Assembly: GCF_004361885.1 (NCBI RefSeq)
Contig: NZ_SNWH01000006.1
Span: 124,001 to 188,000 of the forward strand
Direction: 5' to 3'
DNA length: 64,000 nt
From: Halomonas ventosae
Lineage (GTDB): Bacteria > Pseudomonadota > Gammaproteobacteria > Pseudomonadales > Halomonadaceae
Positions 10,950 to 20,017 of this stretch are shown here, in pieces. Position 1 is the stretch's first letter. Every line of letters begins with the position of its first letter. The notes under the pieces are model-generated. The model had not been told where the DNA came from. It was given only the letters and a program-made list of their open reading frames with translations, and ran no database searches. The translations under genes and the position numbers were made by a program.

Positions 10950-13148
10950 ATGAATCTTGATATCAATTTTGTCCTGCCGCACTGGCTCTACTGGTCGGTG
11001 CTGCTTGTGTTGCCGCTGGTGGTGATGTTCTTTGTCGACCGCAGTTTCCGTCGTGGCGGCACTATCGACGGCGGTGATACCGCCGAGGTGCCTGCCGGCG
11101 AGGAGGTCGCGGTCGCTTATCAGCCGCCCGGTAACCTCTTCACGGTCATCGTCGACCGCCTATCAGGGTTTTCCGGCCGCTATGTAGCCTACTGGGCGCT
11201 GATTGCCCCCTTCGCCTTCGCCTACGAAGTGCTGGTGCGCTATGCCTTCAACTCGCCGACCAACTGGGTTCATGAGTCGATGACCCTGATGTTCGGCATG
11301 CAGTATTTGGTGGCCGGGGCCTATGCCCTGCGCGAGGGGGGGCATGTGCGCGTGGATATCCTCTACTCGCGTGCCCGGCCGCTCAACAAAGCGGCGCTGG
11401 ATCTGGTCACCTCGATCTTCTTCTTCATCTTCACTATCGCCTTGCTGGTGACCGGCTGGAAGTTCTTCTCCCAGTCGGTGAGCGATGCGTACTTCTTTGG
11501 CTCCAGTTACGCCAATGAGACCTCCTTCACCGAGTGGGCCATCGAGTTCTATCCGGTGAAGTTCATGCTCTTCTTCGGCGCGCTGCTGCTGCTGCTGCAG
11601 GGCTTCGGCCAGCTGGTGCGTGATGTCCAGGCGTATCGTTACCACTGGCGACTGCACGACGGTACCCGGACCTTTGCCCGGGTGCTGCTGATCATCGCTG
11701 GGTTGCTGGCGGCCTGGACGCTGTTCGAAATGATCAATGTCGCGGTGACCGATTACGACAGCCTGGCGGGCAGCCTCGAGAACAGCCTCAGTTCCGTGGG
11801 TATCGGTGCCCTGACCCTGGTGATGTTCGGCTCGCTGATGGTGGTGCTGGTGGCGGGCCTGCCGCTGGCCTTCGTCACCGGCGGCCTGGGGGTGGTCTTT
11901 CTCTACCTGGTCGGCGATCAGGCGATGCTCAACCTGATGCCCTCGCGCATCTTTCCGATGATGACCAACTACCAGCTCTCGGCCATCCCGCTGTTCATCT
12001 TCATGGCCTCGGTGCTGGAGAAGGCGGGAATCATCGAGGAGCTGTTCGACGTCGTCTACAAGTGGATGGGCGGCCTCAAGGCGGGGCTGGCCATCGCCAC
12101 TGTCATCGCCTCCACGCTGCTGGCCGCCATGGTCGGTGTTATCGGGGCGGCGGTGGTGACCATGGGTCTGATCGCCCTGCCGGCGATGCTCAAGCGCCAC
12201 TATGACCCGGAGATCGCCATCGGCTCGATCATGGCCGGCGGCACCCTGGGTATCCTGATCCCGCCTTCGATACTCGCCATCATCTACGGCGTCATCGCCC
12301 AGCAGTCGGTGGGTGAGCTCTACCTTGGCTCGCTGATTCCCGGCCTGCTACTGGCCTTCATGTACGGCTTTTATTGCTGGATGCGTGGCACCCTGAACAC
12401 CAAGATGGCGCCGCCGATGCCGGTCGAGGATCGGGTCGACATGAAGGAGAAGCTGCGCCTGCTGCGCAACATGCTGGCGCCCATCGTGCTGGTGATCCTG
12501 GTGCTGGGCATCATCTTCACCGGCATCGCCACCCCGGTGGAGGCCGCTGGCATCGGCACCTTCGGCGCCCTGGTGGTGGCCGCGATGCACAAGCGCCTCA
12601 CCTGGCCCAACCTGCATGCTGCTTGCATGACCACCCTGGTCGCCTCGGCGATGGTGATGTGGATCATTTTCGGCGCGAGCATCTTCGTTGGCTTCTATAT
12701 CCTGCAGGGCGGCCAGACCTTCGTCCAGGAGCTGATCTCCGGCGCGGGCCTTGGCTCCTATGCGGTGTTGGCGTTGATGATGGTACTGCTGGTGGCGCTG
12801 GGCATGTTCCTCGACTGGGTGGGGATCCTGCTGCTGGCGGTGCCGATCTTCGTGCCGCTAATCAAGGGACTCTCCTTCGACGGTGTGTTCGGCCTGCCCG
12901 GGGTCGACCCGACTGATGTCTCGCTATGGTTCGGTGTCATCTACCTGGTCAACATGCAGATGTCCTTCCTCAGTCCGCCGTTCGGCTATGCGCTCTTCTA
13001 CATCAAGGGGGTCTGTCCGCCGCATATCACCATGGCGCAGATTTTCCGCTCCTCCTTCCCCTTCCTGGGCATCCAAGCACTGGGGCTGCTGCTGGTGATA
13101 CTTTTCCCGGCGCTGGTGACCTGGCTACCCAACCTCGCCTATGGTTGA
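10950..13148 (+). CDS. dctQM: TRAP transporter permease, fused small (DctQ) and large (DctM) subunits
   Basis: Inner-membrane permease of the TRAP system, about 732 residues. The N-terminal 240 residues form the DctQ part with four helices (YEVLVRYAFNSPTNWVHE is the DctQ signature). Residues from about 260 on form the DctM part with about 12 helices, including SAIPLFIFMASVLEKAGI and GGTLGILIPPSI. These subunits are separate in many bacteria; here one frame encodes both. ATG 10950 is preferred over GTG 10944 because ggagg at 10938-10942 sits 7 nt before it. A perfect palindromic terminator follows. It pairs with the dctP product. Confidence 0.93.
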   Translation: MNLDINFVLPHWLYWSVLLVLPLVVMFFVDRSFRRGGTIDGGDTAEVPAGEEVAVAYQPPGNLFTVIVDRLSGFSGRYVAYWALIAPFAFAYEVLVRYAFNSPTNWVHESMTLMFGMQYLVAGAYALREGGHVRVDILYSRARPLNKAALDLVTSIFFFIFTIALLVTGWKFFSQSVSDAYFFGSSYANETSFTEWAIEFYPVKFMLFFGALLLLLQGFGQLVRDVQAYRYHWRLHDGTRTFARVLLIIAGLLAAWTLFEMINVAVTDYDSLAGSLENSLSSVGIGALTLVMFGSLMVVLVAGLPLAFVTGGLGVVFLYLVGDQAMLNLMPSRIFPMMTNYQLSAIPLFIFMASVLEKAGIIEELFDVVYKWMGGLKAGLAIATVIASTLLAAMVGVIGAAVVTMGLIALPAMLKRHYDPEIAIGSIMAGGTLGILIPPSILAIIYGVIAQQSVGELYLGSLIPGLLLAFMYGFYCWMRGTLNTKMAPPMPVEDRVDMKEKLRLLRNMLAPIVLVILVLGIIFTGIATPVEAAGIGTFGALVVAAMHKRLTWPNLHAACMTTLVASAMVMWIIFGASIFVGFYILQGGQTFVQELISGAGLGSYAVLALMMVLLVALGMFLDWVGILLLAVPIFVPLIKGLSFDGVFGLPGVDPTDVSLWFGVIYLVNMQMSFLSPPFGYALFYIKGVCPPHITMAQIFRSSFPFLGIQALGLLLVILFPALVTWLPNLAYG

Positions 13149-13171
13149 CACCCGGCGCATTAACCGTTGAG

Positions 13172-13209
13172 GTAAGAAAGGCGCTCCCCGCGGGGAGCGC
13201 CTTTCTTAC
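13172..13209 (+). terminator. terminator: perfect 38-bp palindrome after the TRAP operon
   Basis: 19-bp arms (13172-13190 and 13191-13209) are fully complementary with no unpaired spacer; the right arm ends in CTTTCTTAC. It is symmetric and may terminate either strand. Confidence 0.85.
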
Positions 13210-13295
13210 AACCCGTTACAACACACCGTGAACTCGCCGTGATGCGGGGCGTCACAAGACAACCCATTCATGACGCAACACCCTGGAGGTATTCA

Positions 13296-13706
13296 ATGCA
13301 ACGAATGACCGCGCTGTTTTCGGCTGCGTTTCTCGCTCTCGGCCTCGCCGCCACCCAGGCACAGGCCCAGCAGAACTCTGCCACCGATACGAAACAGTCG
13401 CAGGCCACTGCGCCGACTCAGGACTTCTCCGACCAGCAGTTGCAGCAGTTCGCTGATGCTGCCCAGGAGATTGCCGTGATCTCCCAGGAGTACACCCAGC
13501 AGCTGCAAGCGGCCGAAGGCAAGCAGGCACAGCAGCAAGTCCGCATGGAAGCCAACGACAAGATGGTCAAGGCTGTCGAGAACAGCGGTCTCGAGGTGGA
13601 TACCTTTAACGCCATCGGTCAGGCCATCCAGCAGGATCCGGAATTGATGCAGCGCGTTCAGGAGATGGCCAAGTCCAGCACCGCCAGCGGCGATCAGAAC
13701 TCTTAA
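13296..13706 (+). CDS. DUF4168 domain protein, secreted
   Basis: 136 residues starting at ATG 13296, with RBS ctggagg 6 nt upstream. A Sec signal peptide is clear (MQRMTALFSAAFLALGLA, cleavage near AQAQ at residues 21-25). The mature part is a Gln/Asp-rich helical domain (DFSDQQLQQFADAAQEIAVI and NAIGQAIQQDPELMQRVQ) matching the DUF4168 pattern. The function is unknown; the family is periplasmic or secreted. It is a single-gene unit between two terminator-bounded blocks. Confidence 0.8.
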   Translation: MQRMTALFSAAFLALGLAATQAQAQQNSATDTKQSQATAPTQDFSDQQLQQFADAAQEIAVISQEYTQQLQAAEGKQAQQQVRMEANDKMVKAVENSGLEVDTFNAIGQAIQQDPELMQRVQEMAKSSTASGDQNS

Positions 13707-13894
13707 CCCGCGCTTTTGCGCCTGCCGCCACATTGTCGGCTACCCAGAGGCCACCCCGTGGACGCCACGGTGTGGCCTTGTTGGTTGCATGGTCGGCATG
13801 AATGCCCTCCAGCCGGTTGCCCAAGGCGTGCCCACGCGCCGCTTTACAGTGCCGACCGGCCCTTCCAGACTGGTCTTCACCACCGCGCGGAGTC

Positions 13895-15808
13895 ATGGAC
13901 ATGGATGTGGAACTGCTAGAGATCCGTCAGCACCTGGGGCGCTTCCCACCTTTCGAAGGGCTCTCCGACGAACTGCTCGACGAGGTAGCCGGCAGCGTGG
14001 AGGTGGCCTACTTCAAGGCTGGAACCGATATTCTGGTGCTCGATCAGGAAGTCCACGACCTGTGCTACATTCGCAGCGGCGCGGTGGAGGTCTACCGTCG
14101 CGGGGGCGAGCTCTACAATCGACTGGTCGAGGGCGACATCTTCGGCCACTTCAGCCTGCTGCGGAATCACCGTGCTCGCTTTCCTGCCCGGGCCATGGAA
14201 GACAGCCTGATCTACTTCATTCCCGAGTCCACCTTCAAGCGGCTCTGCGAGGCCGACGACCACTTCGCCGACTTTGTCGAGCTTGAGCGGCCGCGGCTCG
14301 AGTCCGCGGTGGAGCAGCACAAGAAACATAACGACATGATGATCACCCGGGTGCGCAAGCTACTGACCCGATACCCGATGATGGTCGAGGCGAGCACTTC
14401 GATTCAGGAGGCTGCCCGCCAGATTACGGATTCCGGTGCCTCGGCGGTCCTAGTGCTCGACGCCCCCGGCGACAATCCTCGCTACACCTTTCGCGATAGT
14501 CAGGATCGCTACTGGCAGGTGCAGGGCATCCTGACTGACAGCGATTTTCGTCGCGTGGTAGCCGAGGGACGGGCGCCGGATACACCGGTGGGAGAGGTCA
14601 TCGGGCTGCGCCTGATCGCCATTCAGTCCGAGGAATCGGTGCATGAGGCGATGCTCTGCATGCTGCGCCACAATATCCATCACTTGCCGGTGATGCATCG
14701 CCGCCATCCCGTGGGTATCGTGCATCTCTCCGATATCATCCGCTACGAGACCGGCAGTAGCCTCTATCTGGTGAGTAACATCTTCCACCAGTCGAGTGTC
14801 GAGGGCCTGGCTCGCTTGGCGCCGGACGTGCATGCCGCTTTTACGCGCATGGTCGAGGAGGGCGCCGATTCGCGCATGATAGGCAGCGCGCTCTCCACCA
14901 TCGGGCGCAGCTTCACGCGTCGGCTGCTGGAGCTGGCCGAGGATGAGCTGGGCCCACCGCCGGTGGCCTACTGCTTCATGGCCTTGGGCTCGATGGCCCG
15001 CAACGAGCAGTCCATCGTTACCGACCAGGACAATGCCCTGGTGCTTGCCGACGATTTCGATCCAGCACGTCACGATGACTACTTCCTGACGTTGGCGCAG
15101 CGCGTCAGCGATGGCCTGGATGCCTGCGGTTACCCCTATTGCAAGGGCGACATCATGGCCACCAACACCCGCTGGCGCCAGCCGCTGGCGGTCTGGAAGC
15201 AGTATTTCCGCGACTGGATCGACCACCCTTCACCGGAGCGTTTACTGCATAGCTCGATCTTCTTCGATCTGGACGCCGTGTATGGCGAGAACCCCTTCAT
15301 CGAGCAGCTCCAGGATCTGGTGGCCAGCCGGGCACCAAAGGCCCCGCTGTTCCTGGCTGCTATGGGACGCAACGTCCTCAACCGTACGCCGCCACTGGGC
15401 TTCTTCCGCACCTTCGTCATGGAGAAGGACGGCAAGCACAACAACTCCATCAATCTCAAACGCCGCGGCACCGCGCCCTTGACGGACCTGATCCGCGTGC
15501 ATGCCCTGGCCTGTGGATCGCGGGCCCAGAACAGCTTTGCGCGGCTCGACGACATTGACCGCACCCAACTGCTAGCGCCAGGCGTGAGCCAGAAGCTTCG
15601 CTATGCCCTCGAGTTCCTATCGATGTCACGAATCCGCCATCATGCGTTCGATATCCAGCACGAGCGAACACCGGACAACAACATCGAGCCGGAGAGCGTC
15701 AGCGACAGCGAGCGTCACAACCTCAAGGAGGCGTTCCAGGTGCTGAGCAATGCCCAGAAGTTCCTCAAGTTCCGCTATCCCATGCCGTCGCGAACGAGGT
15801 CGCGCTAA
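13895..15808 (+). CDS. cNMP-binding / CBS pair / DUF294 nucleotidyltransferase-like signalling protein
   Basis: About 637 residues in a recognisable domain order. An N-terminal cyclic-nucleotide-binding domain spans about residues 10-130 (ELLDEVAGSVEVAYFKAGTDIL, LVEGDIFGHFSLL). A CBS pair follows at about 160-290 (MLRHNIHHLPVMHRRHPVGIVHLSDII). Next comes a DUF294 nucleotidyltransferase-like domain at about 335-470 (MALGSMARNEQSIVTDQDNALVLAD), then a DUF294 substrate-binding C-terminal domain. It is presumed to sense adenine nucleotides and control a partner. In many gammaproteobacteria this protein is encoded beside a DnaQ-like exonuclease, as here, and near a solute carrier. Start codon 13895 or 13901. 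Confidence 0.88.
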   Translation: MDMDVELLEIRQHLGRFPPFEGLSDELLDEVAGSVEVAYFKAGTDILVLDQEVHDLCYIRSGAVEVYRRGGELYNRLVEGDIFGHFSLLRNHRARFPARAMEDSLIYFIPESTFKRLCEADDHFADFVELERPRLESAVEQHKKHNDMMITRVRKLLTRYPMMVEASTSIQEAARQITDSGASAVLVLDAPGDNPRYTFRDSQDRYWQVQGILTDSDFRRVVAEGRAPDTPVGEVIGLRLIAIQSEESVHEAMLCMLRHNIHHLPVMHRRHPVGIVHLSDIIRYETGSSLYLVSNIFHQSSVEGLARLAPDVHAAFTRMVEEGADSRMIGSALSTIGRSFTRRLLELAEDELGPPPVAYCFMALGSMARNEQSIVTDQDNALVLADDFDPARHDDYFLTLAQRVSDGLDACGYPYCKGDIMATNTRWRQPLAVWKQYFRDWIDHPSPERLLHSSIFFDLDAVYGENPFIEQLQDLVASRAPKAPLFLAAMGRNVLNRTPPLGFFRTFVMEKDGKHNNSINLKRRGTAPLTDLIRVHALACGSRAQNSFARLDDIDRTQLLAPGVSQKLRYALEFLSMSRIRHHAFDIQHERTPDNNIEPESVSDSERHNLKEAFQVLSNAQKFLKFRYPMPSRTRSR

Positions 15809-15818
15809 GGTGGCCCTG

Positions 15819-16541
15819 ATGCGCCTGAGTCCGCGCGCCTCTGTGCCGACCCCGGGCTGGCCGGAATACCTGGCCGGTCGCGCCGACACAGCTAGGGACG
15901 CGCGCCTGGCGCGCTTTTTCGCCACCGGCCTGCCCGATCCCGAAACACCTATCGGCGAGGCACCGATGGCGGCTCTGGACATGGAGACCACCGGCCTGGA
16001 CGAGCGGCGTCATGCCATCGTTAGCATCGGTGTGGTGCCCTTTACCCTGAAGCGCATCGCCTTGTCACGACGCCGTTACTGGGTCGTGCGACCACCGCGA
16101 CCGCTCAACGAGACCTCGGTGACCTTCCACCACATCACCCACAGTGATATTGCCCAAGCCCCGGATCTTGAGGAGATTCTCGACGAGTTGCTCGAGGCCC
16201 TGGCAGGACGCCTGGTGGTAGTCCACTATCGCCACATCGAGCGGCCCTTCCTGGATGCGGCGGTGAAGGCGCGGATTGGCGAGAGTCTGCTATTTCCGGT
16301 CATCGATACCATGTCGTTGGAGGCGCGCATTCAACGTCAGTCTCTGCTGGCCCGCTTTAAGCGCTGGATCGGCAGGCCGCCGGCGTCCATCCGCCTCTAC
16401 GATAGTCGTGCACGTTACGGCCTGCCGGTATATGCGGGGCACCATGCGCTGATCGATGCGCTGGCCACTGCCGAGCTGCTGCAGGCCCAGGTGGCTTGCC
16501 ACTACAGCACCACGACGCCAGTGAGGGCACTCTGGAGCTGA
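15819..16541 (+). CDS. DnaQ-like 3'-5' exonuclease
   Basis: About 240 residues of the RNase T/DnaQ (DEDD) superfamily. ExoI is ALDMETTGLDERRHAIVSIG with the catalytic Asp and Glu. ExoII/III features follow as VVHYRHIERPFLD and YAGHHALIDALATAELLQAQ, where a His near the final Asp indicates the DEDDh subclass. The start is placed at ATG 15819, with GTG 15810 possible; both lie within 11 bp of the upstream stop, so it is cotranscribed with the cNMP/CBS protein. Not polymerase epsilon itself: the context has no replication genes. Bounded downstream by a palindromic terminator. Confidence 0.85.
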   Translation: MRLSPRASVPTPGWPEYLAGRADTARDARLARFFATGLPDPETPIGEAPMAALDMETTGLDERRHAIVSIGVVPFTLKRIALSRRRYWVVRPPRPLNETSVTFHHITHSDIAQAPDLEEILDELLEALAGRLVVVHYRHIERPFLDAAVKARIGESLLFPVIDTMSLEARIQRQSLLARFKRWIGRPPASIRLYDSRARYGLPVYAGHHALIDALATAELLQAQVACHYSTTTPVRALWS

Positions 16542-16564
16542 TCCCTCCGGCAAGACACGAAAAT

Positions 16565-16594
16565 GATAAAGGCGACCCGCGGGTCGCCTTTATC
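16565..16594. terminator. bidirectional terminator, perfect 30-bp palindrome
   Basis: 15-bp arms (16565-16579 and 16580-16594) ending in A-rich and T-rich flanks on opposite sides. It lies between the convergent exonuclease and BCCT genes and suits both strands. Confidence 0.85.
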
Positions 16595-16629
16595 GTGTTG
16601 TTGCCGAATGCCACTGTGGCATGTCGAAC

Positions 16630-18303
16630 TTACTTGGCTTTCGGCTCGCTCATCAGCCCCTTGACGATGGCATAGCAACCCACCAGCAATACCAGGGTGA
16701 AGGGCAGACCGGTGGTCAGGGCTGCCGTCTGCAGGGCGCCGAGACCGCCGCCGAGCAGCAACGCGATGGCGATGGCACCCTCGATCAGCGCCTAGAAGAT
16801 ACGCTGTGGTTTGGGCGCATCGACCTTGCCGCCAGCTGTGATGGAGTCGATTACCAGCGAGCCGGAGTCCGACGAGGTGACGAAGAACACGATCACCAGC
16901 ACGATACCGACGAAGGAGGTGATGGCGGTGAGCGGCAAGTGCTCGAGCATGGTGAACAGCTGCAGCTCGAGGGCCGCGTCTTGCACTTCGGTAATGCCCT
17001 GATTGACCACCTGATCGATGGCAGTGGTGCCGAAGGCGGTCATCCATACCACCGAAGCCAGCGAAGGCACCAGTAGCACGGCGATCAGGAACTCGCGCAC
17101 CGTGCGCCCGCGGCTGACCCGGGCGATGAACATGCCGACGAAGGGCGACCAAGCGATCCACCAGGCCCAGTAGAAGGCCGTCCAGCCTTGGCTGAAATTG
17201 GCATCCTCACGGTCGAAGGGCATGGAGAGCGCTGGCAGATTCTTCACGTAACCTACCAGGTTCTCGAACACCCCGGTGGCGATCAGCAGTGTCGGGCCCA
17301 CGGCAATGACGAACACCAGCAGCAGCAGGGCGAGTCCCATGTTGAGCTGGGAGAGGCGTTGTACCCCTTTGTCCACGCCGAGCAGGATCGATCCCAGCGC
17401 TACCGCGGTGATGCCCATGATCAGCAGTACCAGGGTGACGTTGTTGTCGGGGATGCCGAACAGGTAGTTGAGGCCCGCGGAGGCTTGGGTGGCGCCGAGG
17501 CCAAGCGAGGTTGCCAGGCCGAACAGGGTGGCAAAGACCGCCAGGATATCGATCAGATGGCCGGGCCAACCCCAGATACGCTCACCCAGAATCGGGTAGA
17601 AGATCGAGCGCATGGTCAGCGGCAAACCCTTGTTGAAGGCGAAGATCGCCAGCGACAGGCCGACGATGGCATAGGCGCCCCACGGGTGCAGCCCCCAGTG
17701 GAAGATGGTGGCTGCCATGCTCAACGAGATGGCGGCCTGGGTGTTGCCTTCGGCACCGCCCAGTGGTGCCCAGTCGGTGCGCACGCCGTTCTCCATGGTG
17801 ACGCCATTCAGGGCAGTACCGAAATGCGTCAGGGGCTCCGATACCCCGTAGAACATCAAACCGATGCCCATGCCCGCGGCAAACAGCATGGCAAACCAGC
17901 CCAAATAGCTGAAGCTGGGTTTGGCATTGGCGCCGCCGATACGCACCTTGCCCATCGGTGTGAAGATCAACACGATCGCCAGGATCACGAAGACGTTGGC
18001 GCTGAGCAGGAAGACCCAGCTCAGGTTGTCGGTGAGAAAGCTGAACATGCTGCTGAAGATCGGCTCCACCTGCTCCTGGAGGGCCAAGGTGATGATCACG
18101 AAGAACAGAATCAGCAGCGAGGAGATGATGAAGACCTTGCCGTGCAGGTCCACATTGATCCCCAAGGGTGAAGCAGTGATGTTGTCCTGGCCGATCACGT
18201 AATCGGTATCGATCAGGTTGGCTGCGCCCTCCGGCGCCGGTATCCCTTCGGAACCTGTGTTATCCGGCGCCTGAGGCTTGTCGTCATTGGGGTGGTTGGC
18301 CAC
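16630..18303 (-). pseudogene. BCCT-family betaine/choline carrier with an in-frame TAG near the C-terminus
   Basis: Sodium-coupled compatible-solute uptake carrier with 12 predicted helices. Family motifs are AAGMGIGLMFYGVSEP and the signature WWIAWSPFVGMFIARVSRGRT. The reading frame runs from 18303, meets TAG at 16792-16794 (codon 504) just after KPQRIF, then continues in the same frame for 53 codons as [18 protein letters not shown]... to TAA at 16630-16632. The family normally reads PQRIFWALIEG here, so the change is Trp to stop (TGG to TAG). The last one or two helices would be lost. A UspA gene lies 45 bp upstream. Truncated protein, readthrough and sequencing error are all open. Confidence 0.85.
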
Positions 18304-18348
18304 AAGACGTCTCCCTTGCAGTTTGCGATAGTCGATCTCTGGACGTGG

Positions 18349-18777
18349 TTACTGGCCGGCTCCCGGGCGCACCAGGAACACCGAGGCCTGGGTATGCGTT
18401 GCCACCTTGCCGCCATGCGATGGCATGATCGCATCCACATGCTTGGGGGGATGGGTCGGCATGACCACCAGGTCGGCCCCCACCTCGTCGATGGCCTTGA
18501 TGAGGGTGTCGTCGAGATCGGCGATGGGATCCGGGCTGACGATGGTCTTGCTGCTGACTGGCTGGCCATGGATGTCGCCGCGTTTCTTGGCGAAGGCCTC
18601 GAGTTTCTGCGCAAACTCCTCCGGCGTGCGTGCCACGCTCCCTGGGGTGCTGGCGGTCACGCCGACATAGCACACCTCTGCCTGGTAGTGCTTCGCCAGG
18701 TCCGCTGCCGCCTGTAGCGAGGGTTCGATCAATTCGAGGTGTGCCAGGTCCACTGGCACCATGATCTTTTTGAACAT
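18349..18777 (-). CDS. universal stress protein, UspA family
   Basis: 142 residues beginning MFKKIMVPVDLAHLE, the standard UspA beta1 with a conserved Asp. The C-terminal segment ADLVVMPTHPPKH and VATHTQASVFLVRPG corresponds to the ATP-loop region, although the classical GxxGxxxxS(S/N)xxxxV motif is altered (MPSHGGKVATHTQASV). RBS aaggag precedes the ATG at 18777. It lies 45 bp upstream of the BCCT carrier on the same strand, so the two are likely cotranscribed. Usp proteins next to osmolyte transporters (TeaD with TeaABC in Halomonas elongata) modulate uptake; a similar role is inferred. Confidence 0.87.
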   Translation of the reverse strand: MFKKIMVPVDLAHLELIEPSLQAAADLAKHYQAEVCYVGVTASTPGSVARTPEEFAQKLEAFAKKRGDIHGQPVSSKTIVSPDPIADLDDTLIKAIDEVGADLVVMPTHPPKHVDAIMPSHGGKVATHTQASVFLVRPGAGQ

Positions 18778-18990
18778 GCCTGTTATCTCCTTGCTGGCCA
18801 CGAAGGTCCGGTAAGTCTGTTCAGTGTGGCCGTTGCGCGCCACCTTGCCAGGCGGCGATTCAACGCGCCACCCTGCAGCTCGAGGCCATGGTACCCATCC
18901 TCGCCGTGGATTGCAGTGTACCTGCTCAGTGTCGGGCGACTCCTGTGTTGGCCGACCGTATTGGCCACATCAGCGTTTGTCACCAACGAC

Positions 18991-19020
18991 AAGGGGAGGT
19001 CCCCTGCGGTGCCTCCCCTT
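18991..19020 (-). terminator. candidate terminator after the betaine ABC operon
   Basis: A 9-bp stem (18991-18999 with 19012-19020) 48 bp beyond the stop of the binding-protein gene on the minus strand. No clear U-tract follows, so the call is tentative. Confidence 0.4.
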
Positions 19021-19067
19021 GCGCATGATGCGGTCAGCCTCGCCGCATTGACGAAGCCTGGTCTTGC

Positions 19068-19943
19068 TCAGGATTCGGGCAGCCATTCCTGGACCAGGTC
19101 CTGGTTCTCTTCGACCCATTGCTTGGCGTTCTCGTAGGGGTCGGCGTCATTCGACTGGTTCATCAGCATGACTTCGCCCATCTGTTCCGGCGTCCAATGG
19201 AAGGCATCCAGGATGGCGTAGGCCTCCGGCATGTCTTCCTCGAGACCCTCGCGGACGATGGTGTGAATTTGCTCTGCGCCACCGTAGACGTTCTTCGGGT
19301 CCTTGAGGTACTTGAGGTCCCAGCGGGCGAACATCCAGTGTGGTGTCCAGCCGGTAACCACGACGTCTTCTTGGTTCTTGATGGCGCTGGACAGGGCCGC
19401 CGTCATGGTGGCGCCGCTGCCACTCTGGAGTTTCATCTCATCGAGATCGTAGGCGTCGATGACGTTCTCGGTGAGGCTCATGATCCCGGCACCCGGGTCG
19501 ATACCGATGATCGTGCCATCGAAGGCGTCGGCGTTCTCGTCGATCTCGGCGATCGAGTCGATGTCAGTGTAGGCGGGAACGACCAGACCCAGCTTGGTGC
19601 CATTCAGGTTGGGACCCAGGTCGACGACCTGGTCGCCCACGCGCTCCATATAATCGGCATGGGTGGTAGGCAGCCAGGCGGCGACGATGGCGTCGGCATC
19701 GCCGGTGGCCACGGCTTGCCACATGGCGGCGGCGGAGAGAGAGGTCATGTCGACCTCGTAACCGGCTTGCTCGAGCACTGCGCGCACCACGTTGGTGGAG
19801 GCGACCTCGGAGGACCATTCAACGTAGGCCAGATGCACACTGCCCTTGTCCTGGGCCTGGGCGGCGCCAGCGGTGAGCGCAGTGCCGGCGGCCATGGCCA
19901 GTCCGGCGAGACGGATGCGGCGGTTCAGTGGATGCTTTTTCAT
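19068..19943 (-). CDS. proX: glycine betaine/proline betaine ABC transporter substrate-binding protein (OpuAC/ProX type)
   Basis: Periplasmic receptor of 291 residues with a Sec signal peptide (KKHPLNRRIRLAGLAMAAG, cleavage after AQA near residue 30). The mature part is an OpuAC domain with aromatic ligand-site candidates in VEWSSEVAS, AAWLPTTHADYM and TGWTPHWMFARWDL; Trp-rich cages bind the quaternary ammonium in this family. It is the last gene of proV-proW-proX on the minus strand, 74 bp after proW. Osmoprotectant uptake fits the halophile setting and the adjacent BCCT carrier. Confidence 0.92.
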   Translation of the reverse strand: MKKHPLNRRIRLAGLAMAAGTALTAGAAQAQDKGSVHLAYVEWSSEVASTNVVRAVLEQAGYEVDMTSLSAAAMWQAVATGDADAIVAAWLPTTHADYMERVGDQVVDLGPNLNGTKLGLVVPAYTDIDSIAEIDENADAFDGTIIGIDPGAGIMSLTENVIDAYDLDEMKLQSGSGATMTAALSSAIKNQEDVVVTGWTPHWMFARWDLKYLKDPKNVYGGAEQIHTIVREGLEEDMPEAYAILDAFHWTPEQMGEVMLMNQSNDADPYENAKQWVEENQDLVQEWLPES

Positions 19944-20017
19944 CGTGTTCCCCTTCTTGTGGCAATCGATCGTTCACTTTGAAGCTGCCCCGCGGCGAAT
20001 TCAAGGGGCTTCGAGGA

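Noticed and set aside
9635-13148. ectoine transporter TeaABC
   Set aside because: TeaB and TeaC are separate proteins and TeaD is adjacent; here the permease is fused, the receptor is Tat-exported, and the UspA gene is 5 kb away next to a BCCT carrier.
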